DNA of 50,695 bases from contig NZ_GG688320.1 of NCBI RefSeq assembly GCF_000156195.1, positions 272,025 through 322,719 of the forward strand, read 5' to 3'. Shown here piece after piece: positions 37,467 through 46,463 of the stretch (positions are counted from its first letter, which is position 1; the number at the start of each line of letters is the position of its first letter). Under the pieces are notes generated by a model. It searched no databases, was not told where the DNA came from, and saw only the letters and a program-made list of their open reading frames with translations. A program made the translations under genes and the position numbers. The DNA comes from Bacteroides finegoldii DSM 17565 (GTDB taxonomy: Bacteria; Bacteroidota; Bacteroidia; Bacteroidales; Bacteroidaceae).

Positions 37467-40400
37467 TTATTCAATAATAATTGTCATTGATGCGGAATGT
37501 GAAACGTATTCGGGAGCGTATGCACACTGAATAGTGACTAGTCCTGTTTCGTAAGTTCCTTCACGGCTCACACGGTAGCCGTATTCCAGTACGTAGACGC
37601 CTTTACCCAAATGGTCGAAGAAGAAGTTGGTAGAGGCGTCTTTAATGTCTACATAATAGCCGAATCCATTGTTCCAGCGATAACCGGAAATACTGCCGAC
37701 AGGCTCGAAGCAGGCGCCACGCTGGTCTTTCAACTGCACAAAGTCCATCGTACGGTCTACACTAATGGTCAGACGGGAAACAACTTTATCACCTACTGTG
37801 AGAACGGTCTTTGAAGTAATAGGCTGCAATTGTGCAACGTTGTTCTCTATGCGTTCTACGTACAGTTGCTTCTCTACATTCAATGCACCACCCTGTTGTT
37901 TCACATCACTGATAGGAGAATCGTATTCAGCGTAAACAGCTCCCCAAGCGATACCCGGATTCCTTTTTTCCACTTCAATCTTACGGGCGTCTACCACATT
38001 TTTCTGTGTGAACGAACGTTTGATATAACCCAATCCCGGAACGGTTGTCTTACTCGGAGATACCGTTTCCAGTACCTCGTTGGCAATCACAATACGTACG
38101 TCCCCTTGATTATCGAGCAAATTGGCGCCTTTCATCAACAGGGCATACACAGCATCCGCCGTAGCTACCGGAGAACTCCACTGCTGCGTCTGTTTTTGCT
38201 TTAACAGCCAGAGTTTCATTTCTTCGATTGTTTCCCGGTTTCCGTTTCCGCCAATCAGTTCCAATGCTTCCATCACATCTACATGGGCTTGCAACTTCAT
38301 ACCTCCCCAAGCATACGGATTCTCGTTGAAGGCAAAGAACATTCCTTGCTCATCCGTTTTCGTCAGATGTTCCTTCAAGGAAGCGACAAACTCTTGGGCT
38401 TCTTTCTTACGCCCGGCTTTATCAAGTACAATGGCTGCAATCGCTTTCGTTTCCATCGAAGAAGAGGTAAGCAACTCTCCCACTTTAGACAGATAATAAG
38501 CATAAGCAATCTTACTTGCCGCAGGAACCTGTTCACCGGAAATCGCGACAATATACAGATATTGCAGAATACCGCTTGAAACTCCTGTCTGTTTCACTCC
38601 CTTTTTCTGCGCTTTCAGTATATTCTTGTATTCTTCTAAAGCCGACTGATGAAGATAAGTTAATGCCTTAGCCTGCAAGTCAAGGGCGGTTCCACTCAAT
38701 GGCGCACCTGTCAGTAGCGCAAGGCGGGCATTCAGTTCGGCAATATAAGCCGTTACATAACGACTGCCGTTCATTCCCTTAAACCATGACCAAGCACCGT
38801 CGGAATTCTGCAATTCCTGCAATCTGGTCAAAGCCGCAATGTTATTGCTGCGGATATTATTCAGGTCGAACAGCGTAGCGATACGTTCTTTCTGCTGTTC
38901 TTCCGTCTTGGCTTCGAGTACCCACGGCGATTCGGACAACAGAATGTTCTTCACTTCCTGGTTCTTTTGCAAATCACTCAAGAAGGTTTCTTTCGTACCG
39001 CCTTGAAGTTTCCAACTATCGAAAACTGCCTTAATGCGCGGCTGGCTGTCCATAATGTAAGAAGCCAATGTATTTGCATAATAGGCTGTAGCCCACGAAA
39101 TAGCATTATTATTCACTGGGAGGCTTAGCGAAGGCAGTGCCTGAATGGCATACCAAGCCGGATTTCCCGTAAACTCAATAGTCAGTTTGCGGTCGGTCGC
39201 CGTTTTACTATGCTGATTGAACAAGCTGTCGAGTGAGAATGTACGGGTTTCTTCTCCACGTACAGGCATCGGAAGCGTCTCTACCAAATGTTCCTTATTG
39301 CTCAGCACCGGAAGAAGTTGTTGCTCACCGTCACTGAACGTACCGCTATCGGCTATCATCCGACAACCCAGTATCTCGTATTTATCATTCACGGTAAATC
39401 TGAAATTCACTCCGATTGTCTTTCCGGCAGCTACCGAGAATTTCTGTTTCTGCGTGCTGACAACTTTTTCCGTCATCGGATCGAAAAGAATCATACTGAC
39501 TGTACCTGCCTGCGGCTTGCCTGTCATATTGGAAATAGAAGCGGCAATAGACGTCTTGTCGCCTACACGGACGAAGCGAGGGAGATTAGGAGTCAACATA
39601 AATTCCTTGCTCGTGGTAGCTTCACCATCCAACGTTCCCGTCAGCATTCCTTTGGTATGGGAATATCCACGAAAGTTCCAACGTGTCAGACTTTCGGGCA
39701 TAGTGAAAGAGAAGGATATTTCTCCCTGTTCATTCGTACGAAGCTGCGGATAGAAGAAAGCTGTTTCGGCAAGGTTCGTACGCAAGTCGGCGGGCGCATC
39801 AGGAAGGGTTTCTTCTTCAAATTCCGCATCAGTAGCCTCAGAGACTAAGGCAGGCACATATTTCACTTCCACCACATTGCTCCGACTTGCAACACTGCCC
39901 GTCATTGCTGCTTTCTTCTGCACTCCCCCCCCTCTAATCATCACTCCATCGGCCAATATTTCGGATTCAAAGAACACATTTCCGATCCTTGACGGCATTA
40001 CGAAATAGTCATACGCCAGCACCGGCACTTTCAGCGTCTTATTGTTCCACCAGTAATTGAATGAGTTGTTTCCCAAATAGCCATTCATCCAACGGAAATT
40101 AGGAAGTATCCGATTATAGTAAAGCCGGAAATCCTGTCGGCGATTCCAAATTTTATCTAATGACGCATCATACATCGTAGCCAGCATTTCCGCATCAGCG
40201 GCCTGCCCCTGCGGTGTCTTAATCGTCAATTTCCACTCTTCTTTCTGTCCGGGACGCAATTTGTCACGGAACACCTCCCACTTCATCGTCAACGTCTTAT
40301 CCGCCAAGCGTTTCTCTACGGAGACCTGTTCCTGATAAAGCTGCCCGTCTCTTACCATACAGAAGTTCACAAAAATACCGTCTCCATAGCTCTCCAGATA

Positions 40401-43190
40401 CGGATAGGTAAAACGCACAATCGTATCGGACAAGTTCAACGCCTTACTTTCCAGTTGTTTATCACCACAGAAGACGTTCATCATCACATAAGTGTCCTTT
40501 TCTGAAGTACCGAAACAGAATACTGCCGGGCGGGTTGCATCAAACTCCGTATTTTCCGCATAAAACCAAGTAGGTGATTTCACCGGCGGACGCTTGTCGC
40601 CGATAGAGAATAGGATCGTCTGAGCCTCCGTCTCCACTTCTTTTCCCTGACTGTCTTTCGCTACCGCTTTCAACATATAAGTTCCCGATGGAAGATTCTT
40701 CCAGTCAAGCGTCATTTCCTTATTAGAAGTAAATGTTCCTGTTGCAACGGGATTCTCACTTGCCTTCTTAAAGCCGGTTTCTTTCAGGCTACTCTCTTTC
40801 ACGTTTGTCTCTTCGAGGGGATACAGATAGTAATTGCCATTCACCTCCACAGGCTGTTCGTTCAGGTTCTGAGCTTTAAACACAATATCAAACGGCCGGT
40901 CTTTGCATGTCTTCTTGTCCAACTCCATCTGTAGAACCAACGAACGGTTACCCGCCGGAATCACATCTGTAGAAGATTGCGTTTCACCTGCCACATTGGT
41001 AACAGTAGCTTCGATGGAATAACGGTAATATACTCTATCATTATTCTTATACTCGTCACTTTCCTCCAGACGGACGGGTATCGTAAATTCTCCATTCTCA
41101 TTGGCAGTCACCTCTCCGGAAGCAATCTGCACAGCCCCCGAAATTCTCCAGAGGTTATATGCAGAACGTTTTACCGTATATTTCACCGGAAGATCCTGAA
41201 GCGACACACCGCTATAAGATTGAATCTTACCTTTCACCTGCACTTCATCTCCAAGCTTGTAGCTTTCCGTCTGCTTTTCAAAAGTTATATCAAATGTCGG
41301 ACGTTTATAATCTTCTACACGAACAGTCGTTCCACCCTCTCCCGCCGTTAAAGAAAAGACTCCGTTCAGACAAGCGGAAGGCAAAGCAAAATCAGTCGCA
41401 AACGAACCGAATTCATTGGTACGTACAGATTTCCGTCCCACTTCCTGATAGTTCGCATCGTACAAAGTCACTGTATAGGCTTTGTTCGGAATCACATCAG
41501 CTGTGTCCGATTTCTGGGCAAATGCAATACCTTTCACATACACAGTCTGTCCCGGACGATACAGAGAACGGTCGGTCAACAACGTCATTTCCTCAACAGC
41601 TTTATCTTTATTGCCATAGTATCCATAACTTCCGCCATAAATTCCTTGTTTCGGCATAGCCGTATCCGTGCCTTTCGAGGCTTTCAGATACCGATACTTG
41701 GTATTCCTGAGGAATACCACTTTCCCCTCTTTATCGGTCGTAAACTCTTGCAACACTTTCTCGTCACTACTGTATAGTGTAACTTTCGCATTGGGAATGG
41801 GATGTCCGGTCTGTCCGTCCAGAGTCACCACCTCGTATTGGTTTTCGGGCAGACGGCAAGTCAATACTTTAAAACGCGTCACGTTAAACTTGCTTTCGCT
41901 ATCCCTCTTGGCACGAATATCCGGAATAATACGCATCACGTAAGTTCCCAAATCCGGAGCTTTGAATGTAAATACAGTATCCTTTGCCCGATAATCTTTC
42001 GGACGAAGAACGGAATAATGTTGTTCTTTAACCAGTTTCTTCGCCTGATACAGCCGCACAGTAAAGCCATCCAGATTTTTATGTCCCACATTCAACTTGA
42101 TTTCTTCATTCGGAAAGGCCTGGCTCACTGCACTGACATTCAAGAAAGGCGCTAAAATCTCTTCACGGAGATTCTTCAGCGCATTTATCCTGCGATAACC
42201 CGGATAAAGACGGATCGCCTCATCACAAAGTTGCAAAGCATTGACTTGCTGCATCTTCTCAACAGCATAGCGGACTTGTGCCAAATAGACTTCCGCACAT
42301 ATCGGCTCTGATTTGAACTGCCTTTTAAGCTCGTCCAAAGCGGCATTATATGTGTCTGCCGTCCATTCGCCCAATCCTTTTTTTAGTTGGACAGGCTGCA
42401 ATTTGTTATCATTGCCACGTTTCCATTCCAGATATTGAAGCATGGTCAATACATACCCCTCTTTAAGCCCGGCCGTCTCATAAGCGTCAGTCATACGCTC
42501 ATATATATTGGAAATATCCTGTTTCACAGGAGAAGCTGTGATACCATTGAAACTGCCGCGTTCGAGTCTTTCAATCTGATTCAGAGCCCTAATGGCACGG
42601 GAAGCCAGCAGATGGTACATATCGTGATGATAATATTCGCTGGTTTCGCCCAGCTCCACAAAAGGAATGTAATTGAGTGAAGAAGTCTTGAGCAATAAGA
42701 GAGAATCCGCCAAAGCTTCCTTTACATTAGTCCGCACTTTCTCTACAAACATATTCGCCGTCCATTCGCGTATATCTGCGGACGGAGTCTCACCTACAAT
42801 CTCGGTTCTTTGCCGGAGTTGCCACTGGTTGTCGGCGGCATAATTGGCATAGAATTCCGCTATCAAAGAGTGTAATATGGCGCGATCCATCGGCTGTTCT
42901 GTCTGCTTCGCCCATTGCTCCAAGTCTCTTAAACCGACATAAAAGCTATCCGGTGTCAATATATCCTGAGTTTTCATCCGCCACATATATGCTTTCAGCA
43001 TTTGTGCGGAATTCCTTTCTTTCTCTCCTTTCTGATAAATTTCATCAGTCAGTTTTATCACTGTCTTAGGCAAGCTCTTTTTCTCCGCCTGCTTCACTTC
43101 TTTCCATAATTTGTCGAAAGTCTGTGCTTGCATTGCCGGAATCACTCCCAGTCCAAGCAGCACCATCATACAAATCTGCCTTACTTTCAT
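37467..43190 (-). CDS. Large exported alpha-2-macroglobulin-like protein, no thioester
   Basis: The 1907-residue product has a signal peptide ending AMQAQ and no lipobox. An N-terminal helical region is followed by macroglobulin domains including LTDRSLYRPGQTVYVKGIAF (about residue 540), the family's MG2 signature, and the A2M core with LTRWNFRGYSHTKGML (about 1185). Where thioester-bearing members have CxEQ, this protein reads LPVNNNAISWATAYYAN (about 1360), so the covalent trapping chemistry is absent. No penicillin-binding protein 1C gene is adjacent, unlike the Proteobacterial pair. It probably acts in the periplasm or at the surface; a protease-related role is only by analogy. An eight-G tract lies near residue 1087. 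Confidence 0.85.
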   Translation of the reverse strand: MKVRQICMMVLLGLGVIPAMQAQTFDKLWKEVKQAEKKSLPKTVIKLTDEIYQKGEKERNSAQMLKAYMWRMKTQDILTPDSFYVGLRDLEQWAKQTEQPMDRAILHSLIAEFYANYAADNQWQLRQRTEIVGETPSADIREWTANMFVEKVRTNVKEALADSLLLLKTSSLNYIPFVELGETSEYYHHDMYHLLASRAIRALNQIERLERGSFNGITASPVKQDISNIYERMTDAYETAGLKEGYVLTMLQYLEWKRGNDNKLQPVQLKKGLGEWTADTYNAALDELKRQFKSEPICAEVYLAQVRYAVEKMQQVNALQLCDEAIRLYPGYRRINALKNLREEILAPFLNVSAVSQAFPNEEIKLNVGHKNLDGFTVRLYQAKKLVKEQHYSVLRPKDYRAKDTVFTFKAPDLGTYVMRIIPDIRAKRDSESKFNVTRFKVLTCRLPENQYEVVTLDGQTGHPIPNAKVTLYSSDEKVLQEFTTDKEGKVVFLRNTKYRYLKASKGTDTAMPKQGIYGGSYGYYGNKDKAVEEMTLLTDRSLYRPGQTVYVKGIAFAQKSDTADVIPNKAYTVTLYDANYQEVGRKSVRTNEFGSFATDFALPSACLNGVFSLTAGEGGTTVRVEDYKRPTFDITFEKQTESYKLGDEVQVKGKIQSYSGVSLQDLPVKYTVKRSAYNLWRISGAVQIASGEVTANENGEFTIPVRLEESDEYKNNDRVYYRYSIEATVTNVAGETQSSTDVIPAGNRSLVLQMELDKKTCKDRPFDIVFKAQNLNEQPVEVNGNYYLYPLEETNVKESSLKETGFKKASENPVATGTFTSNKEMTLDWKNLPSGTYMLKAVAKDSQGKEVETEAQTILFSIGDKRPPVKSPTWFYAENTEFDATRPAVFCFGTSEKDTYVMMNVFCGDKQLESKALNLSDTIVRFTYPYLESYGDGIFVNFCMVRDGQLYQEQVSVEKRLADKTLTMKWEVFRDKLRPGQKEEWKLTIKTPQGQAADAEMLATMYDASLDKIWNRRQDFRLYYNRILPNFRWMNGYLGNNSFNYWWNNKTLKVPVLAYDYFVMPSRIGNVFFESEILADGVMIRGGGVQKKAAMTGSVASRSNVVEVKYVPALVSEATDAEFEEETLPDAPADLRTNLAETAFFYPQLRTNEQGEISFSFTMPESLTRWNFRGYSHTKGMLTGTLDGEATTSKEFMLTPNLPRFVRVGDKTSIAASISNMTGKPQAGTVSMILFDPMTEKVVSTQKQKFSVAAGKTIGVNFRFTVNDKYEILGCRMIADSGTFSDGEQQLLPVLSNKEHLVETLPMPVRGEETRTFSLDSLFNQHSKTATDRKLTIEFTGNPAWYAIQALPSLSLPVNNNAISWATAYYANTLASYIMDSQPRIKAVFDSWKLQGGTKETFLSDLQKNQEVKNILLSESPWVLEAKTEEQQKERIATLFDLNNIRSNNIAALTRLQELQNSDGAWSWFKGMNGSRYVTAYIAELNARLALLTGAPLSGTALDLQAKALTYLHQSALEEYKNILKAQKKGVKQTGVSSGILQYLYIVAISGEQVPAASKIAYAYYLSKVGELLTSSSMETKAIAAIVLDKAGRKKEAQEFVASLKEHLTKTDEQGMFFAFNENPYAWGGMKLQAHVDVMEALELIGGNGNRETIEEMKLWLLKQKQTQQWSSPVATADAVYALLMKGANLLDNQGDVRIVIANEVLETVSPSKTTVPGLGYIKRSFTQKNVVDARKIEVEKRNPGIAWGAVYAEYDSPISDVKQQGGALNVEKQLYVERIENNVAQLQPITSKTVLTVGDKVVSRLTISVDRTMDFVQLKDQRGACFEPVGSISGYRWNNGFGYYVDIKDASTNFFFDHLGKGVYVLEYGYRVSREGTYETGLVTIQCAYAPEYVSHSASMTIIIE

Positions 43191-43304
43191 AATCTCTCCA
43201 GTTTAAGTTTGATAGATATCTTTGCTTAAACAACAAAGTAAAGAAATAAAGTTTAAAGATTTGTACTTTTTAGCTTAAATTTTGCTTTCATCCTTACTGT
43301 AATT

Positions 43305-43312
43305 CAAAGATA
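43305..43312 (-). promoter_or_regulatory. -7 box upstream of the alpha-2-macroglobulin gene
   Basis: Minus-strand TATCTTTG matches TAnnTTTG. The leader would be about 108 nt long. It lies downstream of the small-peptide terminator, so this gene is likely transcribed separately from the peptides. Confidence 0.4.
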
Positions 43313-43350
43313 TACAGAACGGATAACCGACCTTACAGAATATAAACAAA

Positions 43351-43383
43351 GTGGGGATATCGTTTTCAATAACGTATCCCCAC
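43351..43383 (-). terminator. Terminator of the twin-peptide unit
   Basis: GTGGGGATA-T-CGTT and AACG-TATCCCCAC form a 13-bp stem with one bulged base and a six-base loop. On the minus strand it is followed by TTTGTTTATATT. It ends the transcript 27 nt past the second peptide. Confidence 0.7.
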
Positions 43384-43409
43384 TCTAAACTTAGTTAATG
43401 TACTCGTTC

Positions 43410-43502
43410 TCATTTCTCAATTCTATACCCCCATGACAGCATTTCGTTACGACCTACTTCACTGAGGATTTTTCTTACTAAAGAACTCATTTTCTTTGCC
43501 AT
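43410..43502 (-). CDS. 30-residue peptide B (RKI...WGY), unknown
   Basis: This short frame encodes 30 residues: start MAKKMSSLVRKILSEVG, then the end SWGYRIEK. It is the second gene of a compact unit. It shares with the upstream peptide the length, a basic start, an RKI segment, WGY near the C-terminus and a final Lys. No strong ribosome binding site is seen. The N-terminal half could form an amphipathic helix. No signal peptide, no Cys. I do not recognise the family; a secreted or modified signalling peptide, a toxin or a membrane-active peptide are all open. Confidence 0.55.
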   Translation of the reverse strand: MAKKMSSLVRKILSEVGRNEMLSWGYRIEK

Positions 43503-43544
43503 AATCTTAAATCTTTTAAATTACTAATTCCTGAAAACTAAAAC

Positions 43545-43637
43545 TTACTTGTTAGGGGTTGCATTAATTGTCGAATATCCCCAAACATGTACATCGGCTT
43601 CACCGATCTTTCTAAACAATCTTTTTAACCTTTTCAT
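43545..43637 (-). CDS. 30-residue peptide A (RKI...WGY), unknown
   Basis: This frame encodes 30 residues starting MKRLKRLFRKIGEADVH, then VWGYSTINATPNK. It is preceded, with an 8-nt gap, by a perfect AGGAGG, which is rare in Bacteroidetes and argues for real translation. It lies 42 nt before peptide B. The very basic amphipathic start followed by a polar tail with WGY would fit a leader-core arrangement of a processed peptide, but no modification or transport gene is adjacent. It is too short for standard gene callers. Function unknown. Confidence 0.6.
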   Translation of the reverse strand: MKRLKRLFRKIGEADVHVWGYSTINATPNK

Positions 43638-43645
43638 TTTGTTAT

Positions 43646-43651
43646 CCTCCT
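43646..43651 (-). promoter_or_regulatory. AGGAGG ribosome binding site of peptide A
   Basis: Minus-strand AGGAGG, 8 nt before the ATG at 43637, is a full anti-16S match. Few genes in this window have any such site. Confidence 0.7.
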
Positions 43652-43670
43652 AATTACATGTTTTACAACA

Positions 43671-43678
43671 CAAAAATA
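43671..43678 (-). promoter_or_regulatory. -7 box of the twin-peptide unit
   Basis: Minus-strand TATTTTTG matches TAnnTTTG, 33 nt before peptide A. With the terminator at 43351-43383 it defines a transcript of about 310 nt. No clear -33 TTTG is seen. Bases 43679-43806 hold nothing further that I can identify. Confidence 0.5.
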
Positions 43679-43806
43679 CGGCCTTTGTTTATACGTTGTA
43701 CCCCCAAAAGAGATAAATTTATGTTTTATAGCATATTTCTTGACTTGCGTCAATTAATTTATTTGTTATAAAAAGCAATTGTAACAGAGTGGCAGTTAAT
43801 AAGACA

Positions 43807-43840
43807 AAAAGGCACAGATGACATTTCATCCGTGCCTTTT
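43807..43840. terminator. Terminator after pepD, bidirectional
   Basis: AAAAAGGCAC-A-GATG and CATC-C-GTGCCTTTT form a 13-bp stem with one mismatch and a six-base loop, with A- and T-tracts at both ends. On the minus strand it ends the YbhN-like gene-pepD transcript, 43 nt past the pepD stop. Confidence 0.8.
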
Positions 43841-43883
43841 GCTAAATTATATCTACCTATATATAATAGGTATAGGTACGCTC

Positions 43884-45341
43884 TTATTTAATCGGAGTCT
43901 GCTCTAAGGTAGCCACCAGAAAGTCATAGAACTTCTGCACAGTGGGAATCAGCGCTCTTTCATCCGGTGAATGCGGTGAACGCAAGGTCGGGCCGAAAGA
44001 AATCATATCCAATCCTGGAATAATAGCACCGATAATGCCACATTCCAAACCTGCATGGATTACTTTCACTGCCGGTTCTACTCCAAACTGCTGCTTATAG
44101 GACGCTTTCATCGCTTTCAGAATCGGAGAATCGACATTCGGCTGCCAACCGGAGTAACCGCCTGTCATCTCCACCTTCATCCCTGCCATAGAGAAACAAG
44201 ATTCGAGACTGGTAGTCAGATATTCCTTCATGCTGTCGCTTGAACTGCGAGCCAAAATCTTAATAGCCGCTTTGCCTTCGCCAATCGTTATTATGGCAAG
44301 ATTGGAGGATGTCTCTACCGTGTCCGGAACAGTAGGAATCATACGTGTCACCCCATTCTGACAAGCAAAAATCGCATCAATCAGGTTGTCCTGAATCTCT
44401 TCCGGAACTTCACCAGCCGGAAGTTCCACACGTTCCGCCGTGAAACTGATCGGAGTCTCGATAGCCGAATATTCTTCATTGAACAGGTCTTCGCAATATT
44501 TCACCAAGCCCAACAGCTCTTTTTCATTTTCGGCAGGAATTGTAATTACCGCATGCGCTTCACGCGGGATAGCATTACGCATATTACCGCCTTCCCAACT
44601 TGCCAAGCGAGCTTCATAGTTGGCAACGGCTTCACGAATAAAACGAACCAGTAATTTATTCGCATTGGCACGTCCTTCATTGATTTCCAGTCCCGAATGT
44701 CCGCCGCGCAATCCTTTCAATGTTACTTTCACTGCAATATCTCCTTCTTCCGGAGCCACCTCTTTATATTCCAGAGTAGCAGTGACATCCATACCTCCGG
44801 CACAACCGATATACAATTCACCTTCATCTTCCGAATCCAGATTCAACAGGATTTCCCCATTCACCGTACCCGGTTTCAGACCGAACGCACCATACATCCC
44901 GGTCTCTTCATCCTTAGTGATCAGAGCTTCCAAAGGACCGTGTTTCAAATCTTTTGCTTCCAGCACGGCCATGATAGCAGCTACCCCCAGTCCGTTGTCC
45001 GCACCCAAAGTTGTACCTTTCGCTTTTACCCAGTCACCGTCTATATAAGTTTCAATCGGATCTTTTTCAAAATCGTGTACAGTATCGTTGTTCTTCTGGG
45101 GAACCATATCCATGTGCGCCTGAAGAATCACGCCTTTGCGATTTTCCATACCCGGAGTTGCCGACTTACGTATAATCACGTTGCCTGCTTCGTCTACAAA
45201 AGATTCCAGTCCTAAGCCTTTTCCAAAGTTAATCAGAAATTCAGTCACTTTTTCCATATGCCCTGACGGACGGGGAATCTGAGTCAACGAATAAAAATGC
45301 TTCCATACGTTTTGTGGAGCTAAAGAAAGAATAGTACTCAT
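43884..45341 (-). CDS. pepD: Aminoacyl-histidine dipeptidase (Xaa-His dipeptidase)
   Basis: PepD is a cytoplasmic M20/M28-type zinc dipeptidase acting on Xaa-His and other dipeptides. The 485-residue product has the metal-binding segments LQAHMDMVPQ, TLGADNGLGVAAIMA, TKDEETGMYGA, NLDSEDEGELYIGCAGG and a late IHAGLECGIIG, all in the order of the family, and the usual length. It lies 23 nt after the YbhN-like gene. Confidence 0.94.
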   Translation of the reverse strand: MSTILSLAPQNVWKHFYSLTQIPRPSGHMEKVTEFLINFGKGLGLESFVDEAGNVIIRKSATPGMENRKGVILQAHMDMVPQKNNDTVHDFEKDPIETYIDGDWVKAKGTTLGADNGLGVAAIMAVLEAKDLKHGPLEALITKDEETGMYGAFGLKPGTVNGEILLNLDSEDEGELYIGCAGGMDVTATLEYKEVAPEEGDIAVKVTLKGLRGGHSGLEINEGRANANKLLVRFIREAVANYEARLASWEGGNMRNAIPREAHAVITIPAENEKELLGLVKYCEDLFNEEYSAIETPISFTAERVELPAGEVPEEIQDNLIDAIFACQNGVTRMIPTVPDTVETSSNLAIITIGEGKAAIKILARSSSDSMKEYLTTSLESCFSMAGMKVEMTGGYSGWQPNVDSPILKAMKASYKQQFGVEPAVKVIHAGLECGIIGAIIPGLDMISFGPTLRSPHSPDERALIPTVQKFYDFLVATLEQTPIK

Positions 45342-45364
45342 AACAAATCTATTTTATTAAGTGA

Positions 45365-46351
45365 TTACTTTCGCTGTCTGTTGGTGAACGGCAATGCCGC
45401 CAAACCATATATGCCCAACAAAACTACTAAAAAGGTTTGAATACCGTGCACAATCAAGGCAAATATTCCGGCATTTGTCACATTTACTCCATAAAGCATC
45501 ATCATAGAAATAACGGCAAAGTGCCATGGACCCGCTCCGTTGGGGGTGGGCACAATCACTGCGAATGTGCCGCCAACAAACATGACCAAAGCCGCCATCA
45601 TGCCTAAATGCGCAGTGAAAGCAAAGCAATAGAACGTGAAGTAAAAGTGGAAAAAGTAACAAGCCCAAATAGCTAATGTATAAAATATAAATAAAGGAAT
45701 ATTGCGCACTCCACGCAAGGACATAATTCCCTCCCAGATGTTCAAGACAAAACCTTTTACCCGTTCATAAAAGAATAATGTCTTTCGTAAACAATAAAGT
45801 AACATCGCCACTCCGATGAAACAGAACAAGACAATATAAAACCATACGGACGTCAACAGATGCATCATGGAAGGTATCTTCGTTCCGGTCTGTTGAAGAA
45901 AAGTGACAAATATCGGCATTTGCAGCAAGACGGTAATTCCTGTTATCAGGAGAATGGTCAACGTATCGACCAACCGTTCCGTCACGACTGTTCCCAATGA
46001 TTTGGCAAACGACACATCATCGTATTTTGCCAATATTCCGCAACGGCTCACTTCTCCGATACGGGGAACGACCAGACTGGCAGCATAAGAAACAAAAATG
46101 GCGTTCACACAATCTCTTCTTTTAGGAAACGCATCCAAAGGCTCCAACGTCTGCCGCCACCGCCAGCCACGAAACACTTGCGCAAATATTCCGAACAACA
46201 GCGAGAAAAGCATCCACCACCAATTTGTACCATGCTTCAACACATCGCCCGCCTCTGCAAAATCAAAGTCGCGATACACCCAGAATAAAATAAAGCCGCC
46301 CAAAACAATCGGTAATATCAGTTTCAGCGTCTTTTTTAACAGTTTCTTCAT
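45365..46351 (-). CDS. YbhN/LPG synthase-type membrane protein (flippase-like)
   Basis: The 328-residue membrane protein has about eight helices and the UPF0104/LPG_synthase_TM pattern: FRGWRWRQTLEPL near the start, YAASLVVPRIGEVSRCGILAK and TERLVDTLTI. This family covers the membrane part of lysylphosphatidylglycerol synthase and flippase-like proteins; the catalytic soluble domain of MprF is absent. Substrate unknown. It is followed by pepD and diverges from rsmA. Confidence 0.85.
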   Translation of the reverse strand: MKKLLKKTLKLILPIVLGGFILFWVYRDFDFAEAGDVLKHGTNWWWMLFSLLFGIFAQVFRGWRWRQTLEPLDAFPKRRDCVNAIFVSYAASLVVPRIGEVSRCGILAKYDDVSFAKSLGTVVTERLVDTLTILLITGITVLLQMPIFVTFLQQTGTKIPSMMHLLTSVWFYIVLFCFIGVAMLLYCLRKTLFFYERVKGFVLNIWEGIMSLRGVRNIPLFIFYTLAIWACYFFHFYFTFYCFAFTAHLGMMAALVMFVGGTFAVIVPTPNGAGPWHFAVISMMMLYGVNVTNAGIFALIVHGIQTFLVVLLGIYGLAALPFTNRQRK

Positions 46352-46424
46352 CCTTAATTCTTCATTAGCTGCACTGGCATATCATTTATTTTTAATTAGT
46401 GGCACGTTCTTCATTTAAAAGAAT

Positions 46425-46432
46425 TACCTTTG
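46425..46432 (+). promoter_or_regulatory. -7 box for rsmA-mgtE
   Basis: TACCTTTG matches TAnnTTTG, 31 nt before the rsmA ATG. Confidence 0.5.
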
Positions 46433-46463
46433 TCGACTGCAAAAGTAATTATTTAGTTGGTAA

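Noticed and set aside
39217..39753. 178-codon plus-strand frame within the alpha-2-macroglobulin gene
   Set aside because: Antisense shadow of a continuous 1907-codon gene; no start signal or recognisable protein features.
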